A stretch of 64,000 bases of DNA from Phenylobacterium sp. (GTDB taxonomy: Bacteria > Pseudomonadota > Alphaproteobacteria > Caulobacterales > Caulobacteraceae), in the NCBI RefSeq assembly GCF_030651185.1, contig NZ_JAUSCJ010000022.1, positions 434,001 through 498,000 on the forward strand, in the 5' to 3' direction. The notes under the pieces were generated by a model that was not told the origin of the DNA, made no database searches, and saw nothing but the letters and a program-made list of their open reading frames with translations. Every line of letters starts with the position of its first letter. Within the stretch, counting starts at the first letter, position 1. A program made the translations under genes and the position numbers. Shown here piece by piece: positions 16,235-25,575 of this stretch.

Positions 16235-17139
16235 ACGCGGCGCTCGCGGCTTTGCGCGCGGGCGCGCTGGTCATCCTGCCCACCGAGACCGTCTACGGCC
16301 TGGGCGCAGATGCGGCCAACCCCGCCGCCGTGGCCGCCATCTATGAGGCCAAGGGCCGACCGCGGTTCAATCCGCTGATCAGCCACGTGGCCGATCTCGC
16401 GACAGCCGAGCGGCTGGCGGTGTTCGACGACCGGGCGCGCAAGCTGGCGGCGGCCTTCTGGCCGGGGCCGCTGACGCTCGTCTTGCCCATCGCGACCGAC
16501 ACCGTGGTCTGCGACCTGGCCCGCGCCGGGCTGGAGACCGTGGCGATCCGCGTCCCCGCCCATCCGGTGGCCCGGAAGCTGCTGGTTCGGTTCGGTGGCC
16601 CGGTGGTGGCGCCGTCGGCCAACCGCTCCGGACGGCCCAGTCCCACCACCTTCGCCGACGCGGTGGACGAGACGGGCGACAAGGCCGCCGCCGCCCTCGA
16701 TGGCGGTCCCTGCGCCGTGGGTCTGGAATCCACCGTCGTCGCCCTGCTGGACCGGCCGCGCCTGCTGCGGCCGGGGTCGGTGACCCGCGACCAGATCGAG
16801 GCGGTGATCGGGCCGCTGGCCGAAGCGCAGGACGACGCCAAGCGCTCGCCCGGTCGGATGGCGCGGCACTATTCGCCGGAGGCCCCGGTGCGCCTGAACG
16901 CCGACGCGCCCGCGCCGGGCGAGGCCTATCTCGCCTTCGGGCCCACGAGGGCGACCGGCAATGTCCTGAACCTCAGCGCCTCGGGCGACCTGCGCGAGGC
17001 CGCCGCCAACCTGTTCGCCTTCCTGCGCGCCGCCGACCGCACCAAGCCCGCGGCCATCGCCGTCGCGCCCATCCCCGCCGAGGGCCTGGGGGAGGCCATC
17101 AATGACCGCCTGATCCGCGCGGCGGGCTTTGTCGGCTAG
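16168..17139 (+). CDS. L-threonylcarbamoyladenylate synthase (Sua5/YrdC/YwlC)
   Basis: This enzyme makes threonylcarbamoyl-AMP for the t6A37 modification of tRNAs reading ANN codons. The VILPTETVYGLGADA block, RPRFNPLISHV and APSANRSGRPSPTTF are YrdC-domain motifs, and the extra C-terminal region with RSPGRMARHYSPEAP marks the long Sua5 form. The only standard start upstream of the conserved region is GTG at 16168, which overlaps the previous gene by 67 bases; the conserved protein begins near LDAALAALRAG, so the true start may be a nearby non-standard codon. Coordinates of the start are therefore uncertain. Confidence 0.88.
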   Translation: MAGDRSDSSSGEGERAAHGDALDAALAALRAGALVILPTETVYGLGADAANPAAVAAIYEAKGRPRFNPLISHVADLATAERLAVFDDRARKLAAAFWPGPLTLVLPIATDTVVCDLARAGLETVAIRVPAHPVARKLLVRFGGPVVAPSANRSGRPSPTTFADAVDETGDKAAAALDGGPCAVGLESTVVALLDRPRLLRPGSVTRDQIEAVIGPLAEAQDDAKRSPGRMARHYSPEAPVRLNADAPAPGEAYLAFGPTRATGNVLNLSASGDLREAAANLFAFLRAADRTKPAAIAVAPIPAEGLGEAINDRLIRAAGFVG

Positions 17140-17164
17140 GGCCTTCGGGAGTAGGCTGAGCGCC

Positions 17165-18574
17165 ATGACCATCTCCGTTCCTGCCGATGTCCTGTCCCGC
17201 CTGAAGGCCGTGCTCGGCGAGGGCGGGTGGAGCCAGGACCCTGAGCGCCTGGCGCCCAAGCTGCTGGAATGGCGCGACCGCTGGAAAGGAACCACGCCCT
17301 TCCTGGCCCTGCCGAAAACCACGGCGGATGTTTCTGCGATCGTCGGCGTCTGCCATGAGGCGGGCGTGCCGATCACCACCCAGGGCGGCAACACCGGTCT
17401 GGTGGGCGGCCAGATTCCGCAGGGCGAGATCCTGCTCTCCACCGAACGGCTGTCGACCATCCGCGATGTGGACGCCTTCGACGACGTGATCGTGGCCGAG
17501 GCCGGGGTGACCCTGGCCGCGGTGCATGAGGCGGCGCTGAAGGTGCGGCGGCGGTTCCCCATGGGCCTGGCCTCGGAGGGCACGGCCACCATCGGGGGGA
17601 TCGTCTCCACCAACGCCGGCGGCACGGCGGTGCTGCGGTATGGCAACACCCGGGACCTGGTGCTGGGGATCGAGGCGGTCCTGCCCAATGGCGAGATCTG
17701 GAACGGCCTGAAACGGCTGCGCAAGGACAACACCGGCTATGACCTGAAGCAGTTGTTCATCGGCGGGGAGGGGACGCTGGGGGTCGTCACCGCAGCGTCC
17801 CTGAAGCTGTTCCCGATCCTGTCCAGCCGCGCCACGGCCGTGGCGGCGGTGGAGTCGCCGGAGGTGGCGATCCAGCTGCTGGTGCGCGCGAAAGAGGAGG
17901 CTGGCGGCGCCGTCGAGGCCTTTGAACTGATGGGCCGGCGCGGGGTGGCGTTCGTGCTGAAGAATATTCCGAACCAGCGCGACCCGCTGCACCGCGAGTA
18001 TCCATGGTATGTGCTGATCGAGATCGCCTCGGGCGAACCCGGCGCGGCGGAATCGGCCATGGAGCGGCTGCTGGGCAAGGCCCTGGAGGACAGCCTGATC
18101 CTCGACGCCGCCATCGCCCAGAGCGAGGCCCAGGCCCAGGCCTTCTGGTCGGTTCGCGAGAACCAGTCGCCGGGCCAGAAGCCCGAGGGCGCGACCTGGA
18201 AGCACGACATCTCGGTCCCCGTCAGCCAGGTGGCCAAGTTCATCGGTGAGGCGACGGCGGCCATGGAGGCCTTCGCCCCCGGCTGCCGCATCACCGCCTT
18301 CGGCCACGTCGGCGACGGCAACATCCACTACGACGTGATCCGCCCCGAGGGCGGCGACGACGCGGCGCACTCGGCCAAGCGCAATGAGGGCTCGCGGATC
18401 GTCCACGATATCGCCGCGGGCATGGGCGGCTCGATCTCCGCCGAGCACGGGCTGGGGGCGATGAAGACCGAGGAGGCCCGGCGCTACAAAAGCCCGGTGG
18501 AGGTTGCGGCGCTGAGCGCGATCCGGCAAAGCCTGGACCCCAAGCGGATCATGAATCCCCGCGTCTTCTTCTGA
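17165..18574 (+). CDS. FAD-linked oxidase (D-lactate / D-2-hydroxyglutarate dehydrogenase type)
   Basis: This 469-residue flavoprotein has the PCMH FAD domain (TTQGGNTGLVGGQIP, then SEGTATIGGIVSTNAGG and YGNTRDLVLGIEAV) and the C-terminal domain with GHVGDGNIHYDVIRP and the SISAEHGLGAMK segment that holds the metal-binding histidines. It belongs to the GlcD/D2HGDH group that oxidises D-2-hydroxy acids and passes electrons to the respiratory chain or a flavoprotein. The ATG at 17165 gives the usual N-terminus. The exact substrate cannot be read; D-2-hydroxyglutarate or D-lactate are both plausible. Confidence 0.88.
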   Translation: MTISVPADVLSRLKAVLGEGGWSQDPERLAPKLLEWRDRWKGTTPFLALPKTTADVSAIVGVCHEAGVPITTQGGNTGLVGGQIPQGEILLSTERLSTIRDVDAFDDVIVAEAGVTLAAVHEAALKVRRRFPMGLASEGTATIGGIVSTNAGGTAVLRYGNTRDLVLGIEAVLPNGEIWNGLKRLRKDNTGYDLKQLFIGGEGTLGVVTAASLKLFPILSSRATAVAAVESPEVAIQLLVRAKEEAGGAVEAFELMGRRGVAFVLKNIPNQRDPLHREYPWYVLIEIASGEPGAAESAMERLLGKALEDSLILDAAIAQSEAQAQAFWSVRENQSPGQKPEGATWKHDISVPVSQVAKFIGEATAAMEAFAPGCRITAFGHVGDGNIHYDVIRPEGGDDAAHSAKRNEGSRIVHDIAAGMGGSISAEHGLGAMKTEEARRYKSPVEVAALSAIRQSLDPKRIMNPRVFF

Positions 18575-18580
18575 GCCGCC

Positions 18581-19381
18581 ATGCTGATTGTCCTGTCCCC
18601 CGCCAAGGCGATGAACTTCGCCGCGCCGGACAAGCCCCTGCCGATGACCACGCCGCAGATGGGGGAGGATATCGCCCTGCTGTCGGAGACCACCCGCAAG
18701 CTGACGGTGGCCCAGCTGAAGCGGCTGATGAGCCTGTCGGACAATCTGGCCGAGCTGAACCGCGAGCGTTTCCAGGCCTTCGATCCGGCCATGGAGGAGG
18801 GGCTGCAGGCCGCCTTCGCCTTCAACGGCGACGTCTATATGGGCTTCAAGGCCCGTGAGTTGGACAAGAAGGCGCTGGCCTTCGCCCAGAACCACGTCCG
18901 CATCCTGTCAGGACTTTACGGTCTGCTGCGGCCCCTCGACGGCATCCAAGCCTACAGACTTGAGATGGGGACGCGGCTGAAGACCCAGCGCGGTCCCAGC
19001 CTCTACGCCTTCTGGGGCGACAAGGTCGCCCTGGCGCTGAACGAACAGTCCGCCGGCCACCGGGATCCGACCCTGGTGAACTGCGCCAGCCAGGAATATT
19101 TCGGCGTGGTGGATATGAAGGCCCTGACGCTGCCCGTCGTGAATGTCCGCTTCGTGGAAGAGAAGGACGGTGAGTCCCGGGTGATCAGCTTCTTCGCCAA
19201 GCGGGCCCGCGGCGCCCTGGCGCGCTACGCGGTCGACCACCGGATCACCAAGGCCGCCGACCTGAAGGCCTTCGACACCGACGGCTACAAGTTTCAGCCT
19301 CAGGCCTCCAGTGAGGCTGAGTGGGTGTTCGCCCGCCCGCAGCCGCCGCTGGTCAAGGCGAAGGCCACCGCCGACGCTTGA
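18581..19381 (+). CDS. yaaA: Peroxide stress protein YaaA
   Basis: This 266-residue protein is YaaA (DUF328), recognised by its opening LIVLSPAKAMNF and the central RILSGLYGLLRPLDGIQAYRLEMGTRL block. YaaA lowers free iron and limits Fenton damage under peroxide stress in E. coli. It follows the FAD-linked oxidase by 6 bases and is probably in the same transcript. Confidence 0.95.
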   Translation: MLIVLSPAKAMNFAAPDKPLPMTTPQMGEDIALLSETTRKLTVAQLKRLMSLSDNLAELNRERFQAFDPAMEEGLQAAFAFNGDVYMGFKARELDKKALAFAQNHVRILSGLYGLLRPLDGIQAYRLEMGTRLKTQRGPSLYAFWGDKVALALNEQSAGHRDPTLVNCASQEYFGVVDMKALTLPVVNVRFVEEKDGESRVISFFAKRARGALARYAVDHRITKAADLKAFDTDGYKFQPQASSEAEWVFARPQPPLVKAKATADA

Positions 19382-19446
19382 CGCAGCGTCCGGCGCGCCG
19401 GATGTTCTTTCTAGGGGGCAGTATGGCTCCCGAAGGGGAGAACGCC

Positions 19447-20949
19447 ATGAGTAAAGCCGCCACGCTCGACGCCACGGTCAAGACAAACGCCGGCTGGGTC
19501 GAGGGGCTGACGCGCGGCCGACACATGGCTTTCTACGGCATCCCCTATGCCGCCGCGCCCACCGGCCAGACCCGGTTCCGCGCGCCCAAGCCGGCCGGCG
19601 CCTGGGCGGGCGTGCGCAAGGCGACGGAGAAGGGCTATGCGGCCTTGCAGACCGCGCACTTCATTCCGGGCTTCGCGGCCAGCGGACCCCAGGATGAGGA
19701 CTGCCTGAACCTCAACGTCTTCACCCCGGCGGCCGACAGCGGCAAGCGGCCGGTGATGGTCTGGATTCACGGCGGCGGCTTTACCCACGGGGCGGGCTAT
19801 GAGCCGCTCTATGACGGCGGCCCGCTGGCCGAGCGCGGCGACGTCGTGGTGGTGTCGCTGAACTATCGCCTGGGGGCGCTGGGCTTCCTGTCGATCCCCG
19901 AGGCGGGCATTCCCGGCAACGCCGGCCTGCTGGACCAGGTGGCGGCGCTCAAGTGGGTGGCCGACAATGTCGCCGCCTTCGGGGGCGATCCCGACCAGGT
20001 GACCATCTTCGGCGAGTCGGCGGGGTCGGCGGCGGTGGCCTGCCTGGTGGCCATGCCGGCGGCCAATGGGCTGTTCAAGCGCGCCATCCTGCAGAGTGGC
20101 GTGGGCCGTGCCGGTGCGCCCGAGGTCGCCGCCAAGGCGGCCGACAAGCTGCTGGCGTGCCTGGGGCTGGACCGCAGCCAGGTGGTGGACCTGTTCGAAC
20201 TGCCCGCCGCCAAGATCCTGGAAGCTCAGGCTTCCGGCGGCTTCGGGCCTGGCATGGGCTTTGGTCCGACGCGCGATCCGTCCACCCTGCCGCAGGACCC
20301 GATGAAGGTGGTTCGCGACGGCGGAGCCGCCGACATCGGCCTGTTGATTGGCTCCAACCGCGACGAGGTGAAGCTGTTCGTGCCCGGCCGGCGTGAGCCG
20401 CTGACCGACGAGGCGCTGGCGGCCGCTGTGCGTGTCCGTCTCCCGAAGGCAAGCGAGGATCAGGCTCGCGAGCTGATCGAGGTCTACCGCGCCTCTCGCC
20501 AGACCAAGGGCCTGCCCGCCGACAATCTCGACCTCATCGACGCCATCGGCAGCGACCTGCAGTTCCGCATCGCGTCGACCAAGTTCGCCGCGTCCCAGAC
20601 GCCGCACAACCCGGCCTGGCTCTATCTCTTCACCCATGTGTCCCCGGCCCGCCGCGGCGCGCTCGGCGCCTGTCACGCCCTGGAGATGCCCTTCGTGTTC
20701 GGCACCACCAAGATCGAGGGCCAGGTGAATTTCGCCGGCGCGGGCCCGGAGGTTGAGCGGCTGGAGGGCGAGATCATGGACGCCTGGATCGCGTTCGCCC
20801 GCACCGGCAATCCCAACCACCGGGGCCTGCAGGCCTGGCCGGCCTACGACGCCGCCACTCGGGACACCATGGTGTTCGACACCGCCGCGGCCACCGTGCA
20901 GTCCGATCCCTTCGGGGAGGAGCGCAGAGCTCTGGAGGCGCTGCTCTAG
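19447..20949 (+). CDS. Type B carboxylesterase
   Basis: This 500-residue alpha/beta hydrolase is a type B carboxylesterase. The oxyanion-hole motif HGGGF is at 108-112, the nucleophile S191 sits in FGESAGS, an ESE-type SNRDEVK segment follows, and the histidine is in GACHALEMPFVFG. The ATG at 19447 follows GAAGGGGAGAA; upstream in-frame codons from 19321 overlap yaaA. No signal peptide is evident, so it is likely cytoplasmic. The ester substrate is unknown. Confidence 0.9.
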   Translation: MSKAATLDATVKTNAGWVEGLTRGRHMAFYGIPYAAAPTGQTRFRAPKPAGAWAGVRKATEKGYAALQTAHFIPGFAASGPQDEDCLNLNVFTPAADSGKRPVMVWIHGGGFTHGAGYEPLYDGGPLAERGDVVVVSLNYRLGALGFLSIPEAGIPGNAGLLDQVAALKWVADNVAAFGGDPDQVTIFGESAGSAAVACLVAMPAANGLFKRAILQSGVGRAGAPEVAAKAADKLLACLGLDRSQVVDLFELPAAKILEAQASGGFGPGMGFGPTRDPSTLPQDPMKVVRDGGAADIGLLIGSNRDEVKLFVPGRREPLTDEALAAAVRVRLPKASEDQARELIEVYRASRQTKGLPADNLDLIDAIGSDLQFRIASTKFAASQTPHNPAWLYLFTHVSPARRGALGACHALEMPFVFGTTKIEGQVNFAGAGPEVERLEGEIMDAWIAFARTGNPNHRGLQAWPAYDAATRDTMVFDTAAATVQSDPFGEERRALEALL

Positions 20950-21003
20950 CCGCGCTAGGGTTCCCCCCGCGTGGCCGAACCGAGCCGCCGAGGGGGATAT
21001 CAG

Positions 21004-21852
21004 ATGGCGAAAGACAGCAGCGGACCGGTGGTGCTGATCACCGGGACCTCCACGGGCGTGGGCCTGCACACCGCCATCGCCTTCGCCCGCGCCGGCTATG
21101 TGACCATCGCCACCATGCGCGACACCTCCAAGAAGAAGGCGCTGCTGGCGGAGGCCAAGGCCGCCGGGGTGAAGGTCAAGGTGGAGAAGCTCGACGTCCA
21201 GAAGAGGAAGTCCATCGAGGCCTGCGTCGAGAAGGTGATCCGCAAGCATGGCGGCATCGACGTCCTGGTGAACAACGCCGGGGCCGGCTTCCTGGGCAGC
21301 CTGGAGCAGACCACCGACGCCGACCTGGAGCGGACCATGGGGGTGAATTTCTTCGGGGTCTGGCGGATGACCAAGGCGGTGTTCCCGCACATGCGCGAGC
21401 GCGGTTCGGGGCGGATCATCTCGGTGACCAGCGTTGGCGGCCTGATCGGCCAACCCTTCAACGACGCCTACTGCGCCGCCAAGTTTGCCGTCGAGGGGAT
21501 GATGGAGTCCCTGGCGCCCCTGGCGCGGCGCCTGGGCGTGCAGGTCAGCCTGATCGAGCCTGGCCCCATCAACACCGAGTTCGTCAACAGCGTGCGGTCG
21601 GTGAGCGACCTTTCGGCCTATGCCCCGCCCTATGACGCCATCGTCGCGAAATACATGGGCGCCAGCACCGGAGTCTTCGCCCAATACGGCCAGACGGGCG
21701 CCGAGGTGGCCGAGGTGATCCTGGGCGCCGCCACCGCCGAGACGCCGGACTTCCGCTACATCACCTCGGACTTCGCCAAGCAGGTGGTGGGGCCCAAGGT
21801 CGTGGACCCCACCGGCAACACCGTGGTCGAGGCCTTCGCCAGCAGACTGTAG
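21004..21852 (+). CDS. SDR family oxidoreductase (retinol-dehydrogenase-like)
   Basis: This 282-residue short-chain dehydrogenase has the cofactor motif TGTSTGVG (13-20), NNAG at 90-93 and the catalytic set S143, Y156, K160 (YCAAK). The R40 after the second strand suggests NADP(H) preference. It belongs to the classical SDR group with an extended C-terminus. The ATG at 21004 follows GAGGGGG. It lies behind the carboxylesterase on the same strand. The substrate cannot be told from sequence. Confidence 0.88.
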   Translation: MAKDSSGPVVLITGTSTGVGLHTAIAFARAGYVTIATMRDTSKKKALLAEAKAAGVKVKVEKLDVQKRKSIEACVEKVIRKHGGIDVLVNNAGAGFLGSLEQTTDADLERTMGVNFFGVWRMTKAVFPHMRERGSGRIISVTSVGGLIGQPFNDAYCAAKFAVEGMMESLAPLARRLGVQVSLIEPGPINTEFVNSVRSVSDLSAYAPPYDAIVAKYMGASTGVFAQYGQTGAEVAEVILGAATAETPDFRYITSDFAKQVVGPKVVDPTGNTVVEAFASRL

Positions 21853-21853
21853 A

Positions 21854-22417
21854 CTATTTCTTCAGGCCATCGACGGCCGCCAGAACCACGTCGACCGGCG
21901 GACGAGTCTTGTAGCCTTCCTCGGCCAGCTTGGCCTGGACGACACCGCGCGGTGAGATGACGAAGATCGCCGGCACGGGCACGCCGTAGGCGAAGCTTTC
22001 GGGCTTGTACTGCGGGTCGCGCAGCTTGAAGGCGTCGATGGTCGCTGAGCCCGTATCGGAGAGGAAGGCGTAGGGGATCTCCCGCTGTTCGGCGAAGCGA
22101 GTCAGGACCTCGGGTGAATCGTAGCTGAGGGCCACCAGCCGGTAGCCGCGCTCGGCCAGGGGCGCCTTGGCGGCCTTCAGGTCGATGAGTTGCTTCTGGC
22201 AGTAGGGGCACCATTTCGCAGACCGGACGAAGACCAGGACCACACCGTTCCTGTCCGACAGGCCGGCGACGGTCACCGGCTTGCCCGCCAGGTCGCGGGC
22301 CGAGATCGGCGGAACCCTGGACCCCACCGCGGGGCCGGGATCAAAGGCGGCGGCGGCGGCGGCGGCGGCGGCGGGCCAGGCCAGCAGCAGGGCGGCGAAC
22401 AAAGGTGCGAGCTTCAT
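21854..22417 (-). CDS. Periplasmic thiol redoxin (AhpC/TSA type)
   Basis: This 187-residue protein has a cleavable signal peptide (about 1-24) containing nine consecutive alanines, then a thioredoxin-fold redoxin domain with C70/C73 in KWCPYCQKQL. Peroxiredoxin/TlpA relatives with this motif act as peroxide reductases or thiol reductants in the periplasm. ATG at 22417 is chosen because it begins the signal peptide; the open frame extends upstream but has no export signal. The alanine run is encoded by a GGC repeat (22346-22374 on the + strand). Its stop lies 2 bases after the convergent SDR gene. Confidence 0.8.
   Translation of the reverse strand: MKLAPLFAALLLAWPAAAAAAAAAFDPGPAVGSRVPPISARDLAGKPVTVAGLSDRNGVVLVFVRSAKWCPYCQKQLIDLKAAKAPLAERGYRLVALSYDSPEVLTRFAEQREIPYAFLSDTGSATIDAFKLRDPQYKPESFAYGVPVPAIFVISPRGVVQAKLAEEGYKTRPPVDVVLAAVDGLKK
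22346..22374. repeat. GGC trinucleotide run inside a signal peptide
   Basis: About nine perfect GGC units (GCC on the coding strand) encode the poly-alanine core of the redoxin signal peptide. Unit loss or gain would keep the frame and alter only signal-peptide length. Confidence 0.85.
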
Positions 22418-22565
22418 CGGGTGTCTCCGGCCGCCAACAGGGCGGGTCACATCCTGGTTCGCGCCGAGGCCAGCGAAGGTTTCAACGCGACCTCGGCGCT
22501 TGACGGACCGGGCGTCAACCCGGCCTCTGTCCTCCCAACAAACAAGACAAATGGGAGCAGACGCC

Positions 22566-23351
22566 ATGGCCTACAAACCCTTCGACCTGACCGGCAAGGT
22601 GGCCCTTGTCACCGGTGGCAATGGCGGCATCGGCTTCGGCATGGTCGAGGCCCTGGCCCAGTCCGGCGCCGACGTGGTGATCTGGGGCTCCAACCCCAAG
22701 AAGAACGCCGACGCCGAGGCGAAGCTGAAGGGCGTCGGGGTCCGGGTCCTGACCCAGGTGGTGGACGTCGCCGACGAGCATGCGGTCAAGGCGGGCATGG
22801 CTCAGGCGATCGCCAAGATGGGTCGCATCGACACGGTGATCGCCAATGCCGGGATCGGCGGCGGCGCGCCCTCGTTCTCGGAGTTCTCCACCGAGATGTA
22901 CCGCAAGGTGCTGTCGGTGAACCTGGACGGAGTGTTCTTCACCTTCCGCGAGGCCTGCAAGCACATGGTCGAGCGGGCCGGCTCCGGCGACAAGGCCGGT
23001 GGTTCGCTGGTGGTGATCTCCTCGCTGTCGGCCCTCGACGGCGCCCCGAAGAACGAGGCCTACGCCGCCACCAAGGGCGCCGTGATCTCCATGATTCGCG
23101 CCATCGCCGTGGAGCACGCCCGCTACGGCGTGCGGGCCAACGCCATCCTGCCCGGCTGGATCGCCACCGACATGACGGCCGGCGCGCAAGGCAACGACAA
23201 GTTCAACGACGCGGTGATTAAGCGGGTCCCGGCCCGCCGCTGGGGCCAGCCGGCGGACTTCGGCGGCATGGCGGTCTACCTGGCCTCGGACGCCTCGTCC
23301 TTCCACACCGGCGACAGCTTCCTGATCGACGGTGGGTACGGCGTCTTCTGA
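22566..23351 (+). CDS. SDR family oxidoreductase (FabG-like)
   Basis: This 261-residue classical short-chain dehydrogenase has TGGNGGIG (16-23), NAG at 94-96, S152/S153 and the YAATK motif (Y166, K170), ending with the DGGYGVF tail typical of 3-oxoacyl reductase-like enzymes. The ATG at 22566 follows GGGAGCAGACGCC; open frame upstream overlaps the divergent redoxin gene's start region. It is followed after 13 bases by an APH-type kinase gene. The substrate is unknown. Confidence 0.9.
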   Translation: MAYKPFDLTGKVALVTGGNGGIGFGMVEALAQSGADVVIWGSNPKKNADAEAKLKGVGVRVLTQVVDVADEHAVKAGMAQAIAKMGRIDTVIANAGIGGGAPSFSEFSTEMYRKVLSVNLDGVFFTFREACKHMVERAGSGDKAGGSLVVISSLSALDGAPKNEAYAATKGAVISMIRAIAVEHARYGVRANAILPGWIATDMTAGAQGNDKFNDAVIKRVPARRWGQPADFGGMAVYLASDASSFHTGDSFLIDGGYGVF

Positions 23352-23364
23352 GGATGCGGCGCGG

Positions 23365-24369
23365 ATGAGCCCACGCGCCTACTCCGCCCGCCTGGGGGAG
23401 ATTTCTGACGCCCAGTTCCAGCAGGCGCTCGACCGGCTGGGCCTGGGCGAGATTCGCCAGGCCCGCGCCGTGCCCTTCGGCCTGTTCGGACAGAACGTCT
23501 TCCTGACCACCTCGCGCGGTGAATTCATCTTCCGCGGCGCTCAGCACGGCGACTGGCAGTTCGCCAAGGAGGTGTTCTTCGCGCGTCTGTTGGCGGAGCA
23601 CACCACCGCGCCGGTCGCCTGGCCGCAATGGCTGGAGACTTCGCCGGAGACCTTCGGCTGGCCCTACATCCTCGCGCCGCGCCTGCCGGGATTGGCTCTG
23701 GCCGACCCGCAGGTGATCGCAGCCTTGTCGATGGACGACCGGCTGCAGATCGCCCGCGCCCAGGGTGAGACCCTGGCGGCGCTGCAGGCCCTGACCTGGG
23801 CGGCGGCGGGCGATTTCGACCTCGCCGCGGGTGGCGTCGTGCCGTTCGAGGGCGGTCACATCGGGCATCTGGTCGGCGAGGTGCGAAAGCTGATCGCCGA
23901 CGCGGACGTCTCCGGCTCGCTGACCGCCGAGGACCACGCCTGGATCGAAGGCGTATTGGACCAGGCCGCCTCCGCGCGCGACGCCGAGCCTTCCGTATAT
24001 CTGCACAATGATTTCAGCCTCAACAATGTGCTGGCTGAGCGGCGCGACGGCGCCTGGGCGATCACCGGCGTCGTGGACCTGATGACCTCGACCTTCGGCG
24101 GCGGCGAGGCCGACCTCTGCCGTCAGGCCGCCAACTATCTGGACCAGGACCCGGCCCTGACGGCGGCCCTGATCGGGGCCTATCGTGGGGCGGGCGGCGG
24201 CGGCCTGGACGCGCAATCCCGCGCGCCTTTGTACGTGGTCTATGAGCGCCTGCTGCTCTGGGAATACTTCACCCGCCCGCCGCAGCGCGCCGACTGGACG
24301 GCTGGCAAGACCTTCAGCGGCTGGGCGCGGCGATATGTGGACCGGCTGAGCGCCCTGCTCCGAGCCTGA
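23365..24369 (+). CDS. Aminoglycoside-phosphotransferase-fold kinase
   Basis: This 334-residue protein has the APH/choline kinase fold: the FIFRGA and WPYILAPRLPGLAL N-lobe segments, the catalytic loop HNDFSLNNVL with its aspartate and asparagine, and VVDLM for the metal-binding aspartate. Most chromosomal members phosphorylate metabolites or are uncharacterised rather than giving drug resistance, so I do not call a resistance gene. It sits 13 bases behind the FabG-like SDR and ahead of a nitronate monooxygenase. Confidence 0.82.
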   Translation: MSPRAYSARLGEISDAQFQQALDRLGLGEIRQARAVPFGLFGQNVFLTTSRGEFIFRGAQHGDWQFAKEVFFARLLAEHTTAPVAWPQWLETSPETFGWPYILAPRLPGLALADPQVIAALSMDDRLQIARAQGETLAALQALTWAAAGDFDLAAGGVVPFEGGHIGHLVGEVRKLIADADVSGSLTAEDHAWIEGVLDQAASARDAEPSVYLHNDFSLNNVLAERRDGAWAITGVVDLMTSTFGGGEADLCRQAANYLDQDPALTAALIGAYRGAGGGGLDAQSRAPLYVVYERLLLWEYFTRPPQRADWTAGKTFSGWARRYVDRLSALLRA

Positions 24370-24441
24370 CCCAGGGTCATGGTTTCCTTCGCAACGCTGC
24401 GGCGCCATCCTGCGATCAACGAGATTTCGGGAGAAGACGCC

Positions 24442-25416
24442 ATGACCCTGCACACCCCACTTTGCGACCTCCTGGGGGTCAAGCATCCAATCATGCTGGC
24501 CGGCATGGGGGGCGTCTCCTATGCCGAGCTGGTGGCCGCGGTCTCCAATGCCGGGGGCTATGGCGTGCTGGGCATGGCCGGCCGATCGCCGGAGTTCATC
24601 CGCGACGAGATGCGCAAGGTCAAAAGCCTGACCGACAAGCCCTTCGGCGTCGACCTGCTGGCGGCCTCGCCTGAGAGCCTGACGGCCTCGGTGGAGATCA
24701 TCATCGAGGAGGGCGCCTCCAGCTTCGTGGCCGGGCTGGGCGTGCCCATGCCGATCATGGAGAAGCTGAAGAAGGCCGGCCTGACGGTCATGGTGGTCTG
24801 CGGGGCGGTGAAGCACGCGGTGAAGGCCGAGCAGGCCGGCTGTGACGCGGTGATCTGCCAGGGCGGCGAGGGCGGCGGCCATACCGGCCTGGTGGGCACC
24901 ATGCCCCTGGTGGCCCAGGCGGTGGAGGCCGTGAAAATCCCGGTCGTGGCGGCCGGCGGCCTCTATGACGGCCGTGGCCTGGCCGCGGCCCTGACCCTGG
25001 GCGCGGTCGGCGTCTGGATGGGCACCCGCTTCATCGCCAGCGACGAGGCCCATGCCGGCGAGCTCTACCGCCAGACTATCGTGGAAGCCGCCGACGAGGA
25101 CACCGTCCGCACGCGGTCCTATTCCGGCAAGCCGATGCGGGTGCGCAAGAACCCCTATGTCGAGGACTGGGAAACCCGTCCCCAGGACATCCAGCCCTTC
25201 CCCATGCAGGCCATGCTGTCGAGCCAGGCCGGCGTCATGGGCGGCATCGGCGGCCAGATCGAGGGCCTCGACCCTGACAAGTCCTGCTTCGCCATGGGCC
25301 AGTCGGCGGGGGGCATCCACGAGGTGCTGCCGGCGGCGCAGATCGTGGCCAACCTGATCTCAGAGGCCGAGACCGCGCTCAGCCGGGCGAGTAGGCTGGT
25401 GAAGGTCACCGCCTGA
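24442..25416 (+). CDS. Nitronate monooxygenase (2-nitropropane dioxygenase family)
   Basis: This 324-residue FMN-dependent TIM-barrel enzyme oxidises nitronates. It shows KHPIMLAGMGGVSYAELVAAVSNAGGYGVLG at the N-terminus, GCDAVICQGGEGGGHTG in the phosphate-binding region and VVAAGGLYDGRGLAAALTLGAVGVWMGTRF. The ATG at 24442 follows CGGGAGAAG; an upstream ATG at 24379 would add 21 residues without family support. Many homologues act on lipid-derived or unknown substrates. Confidence 0.92.
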   Translation: MTLHTPLCDLLGVKHPIMLAGMGGVSYAELVAAVSNAGGYGVLGMAGRSPEFIRDEMRKVKSLTDKPFGVDLLAASPESLTASVEIIIEEGASSFVAGLGVPMPIMEKLKKAGLTVMVVCGAVKHAVKAEQAGCDAVICQGGEGGGHTGLVGTMPLVAQAVEAVKIPVVAAGGLYDGRGLAAALTLGAVGVWMGTRFIASDEAHAGELYRQTIVEAADEDTVRTRSYSGKPMRVRKNPYVEDWETRPQDIQPFPMQAMLSSQAGVMGGIGGQIEGLDPDKSCFAMGQSAGGIHEVLPAAQIVANLISEAETALSRASRLVKVTA

Positions 25417-25575
25417 TTTTCACGCGCCCGTCGTGGGGAGGACGTGAGGTCAGGCCCGTGTCCTGACCATGCGGTTTGGCCTCGCCTTCCAGACCCAGCC
25501 GAACCGTTGCCTGACGCGACCGAACGCCCCCCGCAGCCGCGCCCGAGATATACCCAGGGTTTCCGAAATCCGGCG

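Noticed and set aside
23365-24369. Possible aminoglycoside resistance gene
   Set aside because: Only the general APH kinase fold is visible; chromosomal homologues in this group are usually not resistance enzymes.
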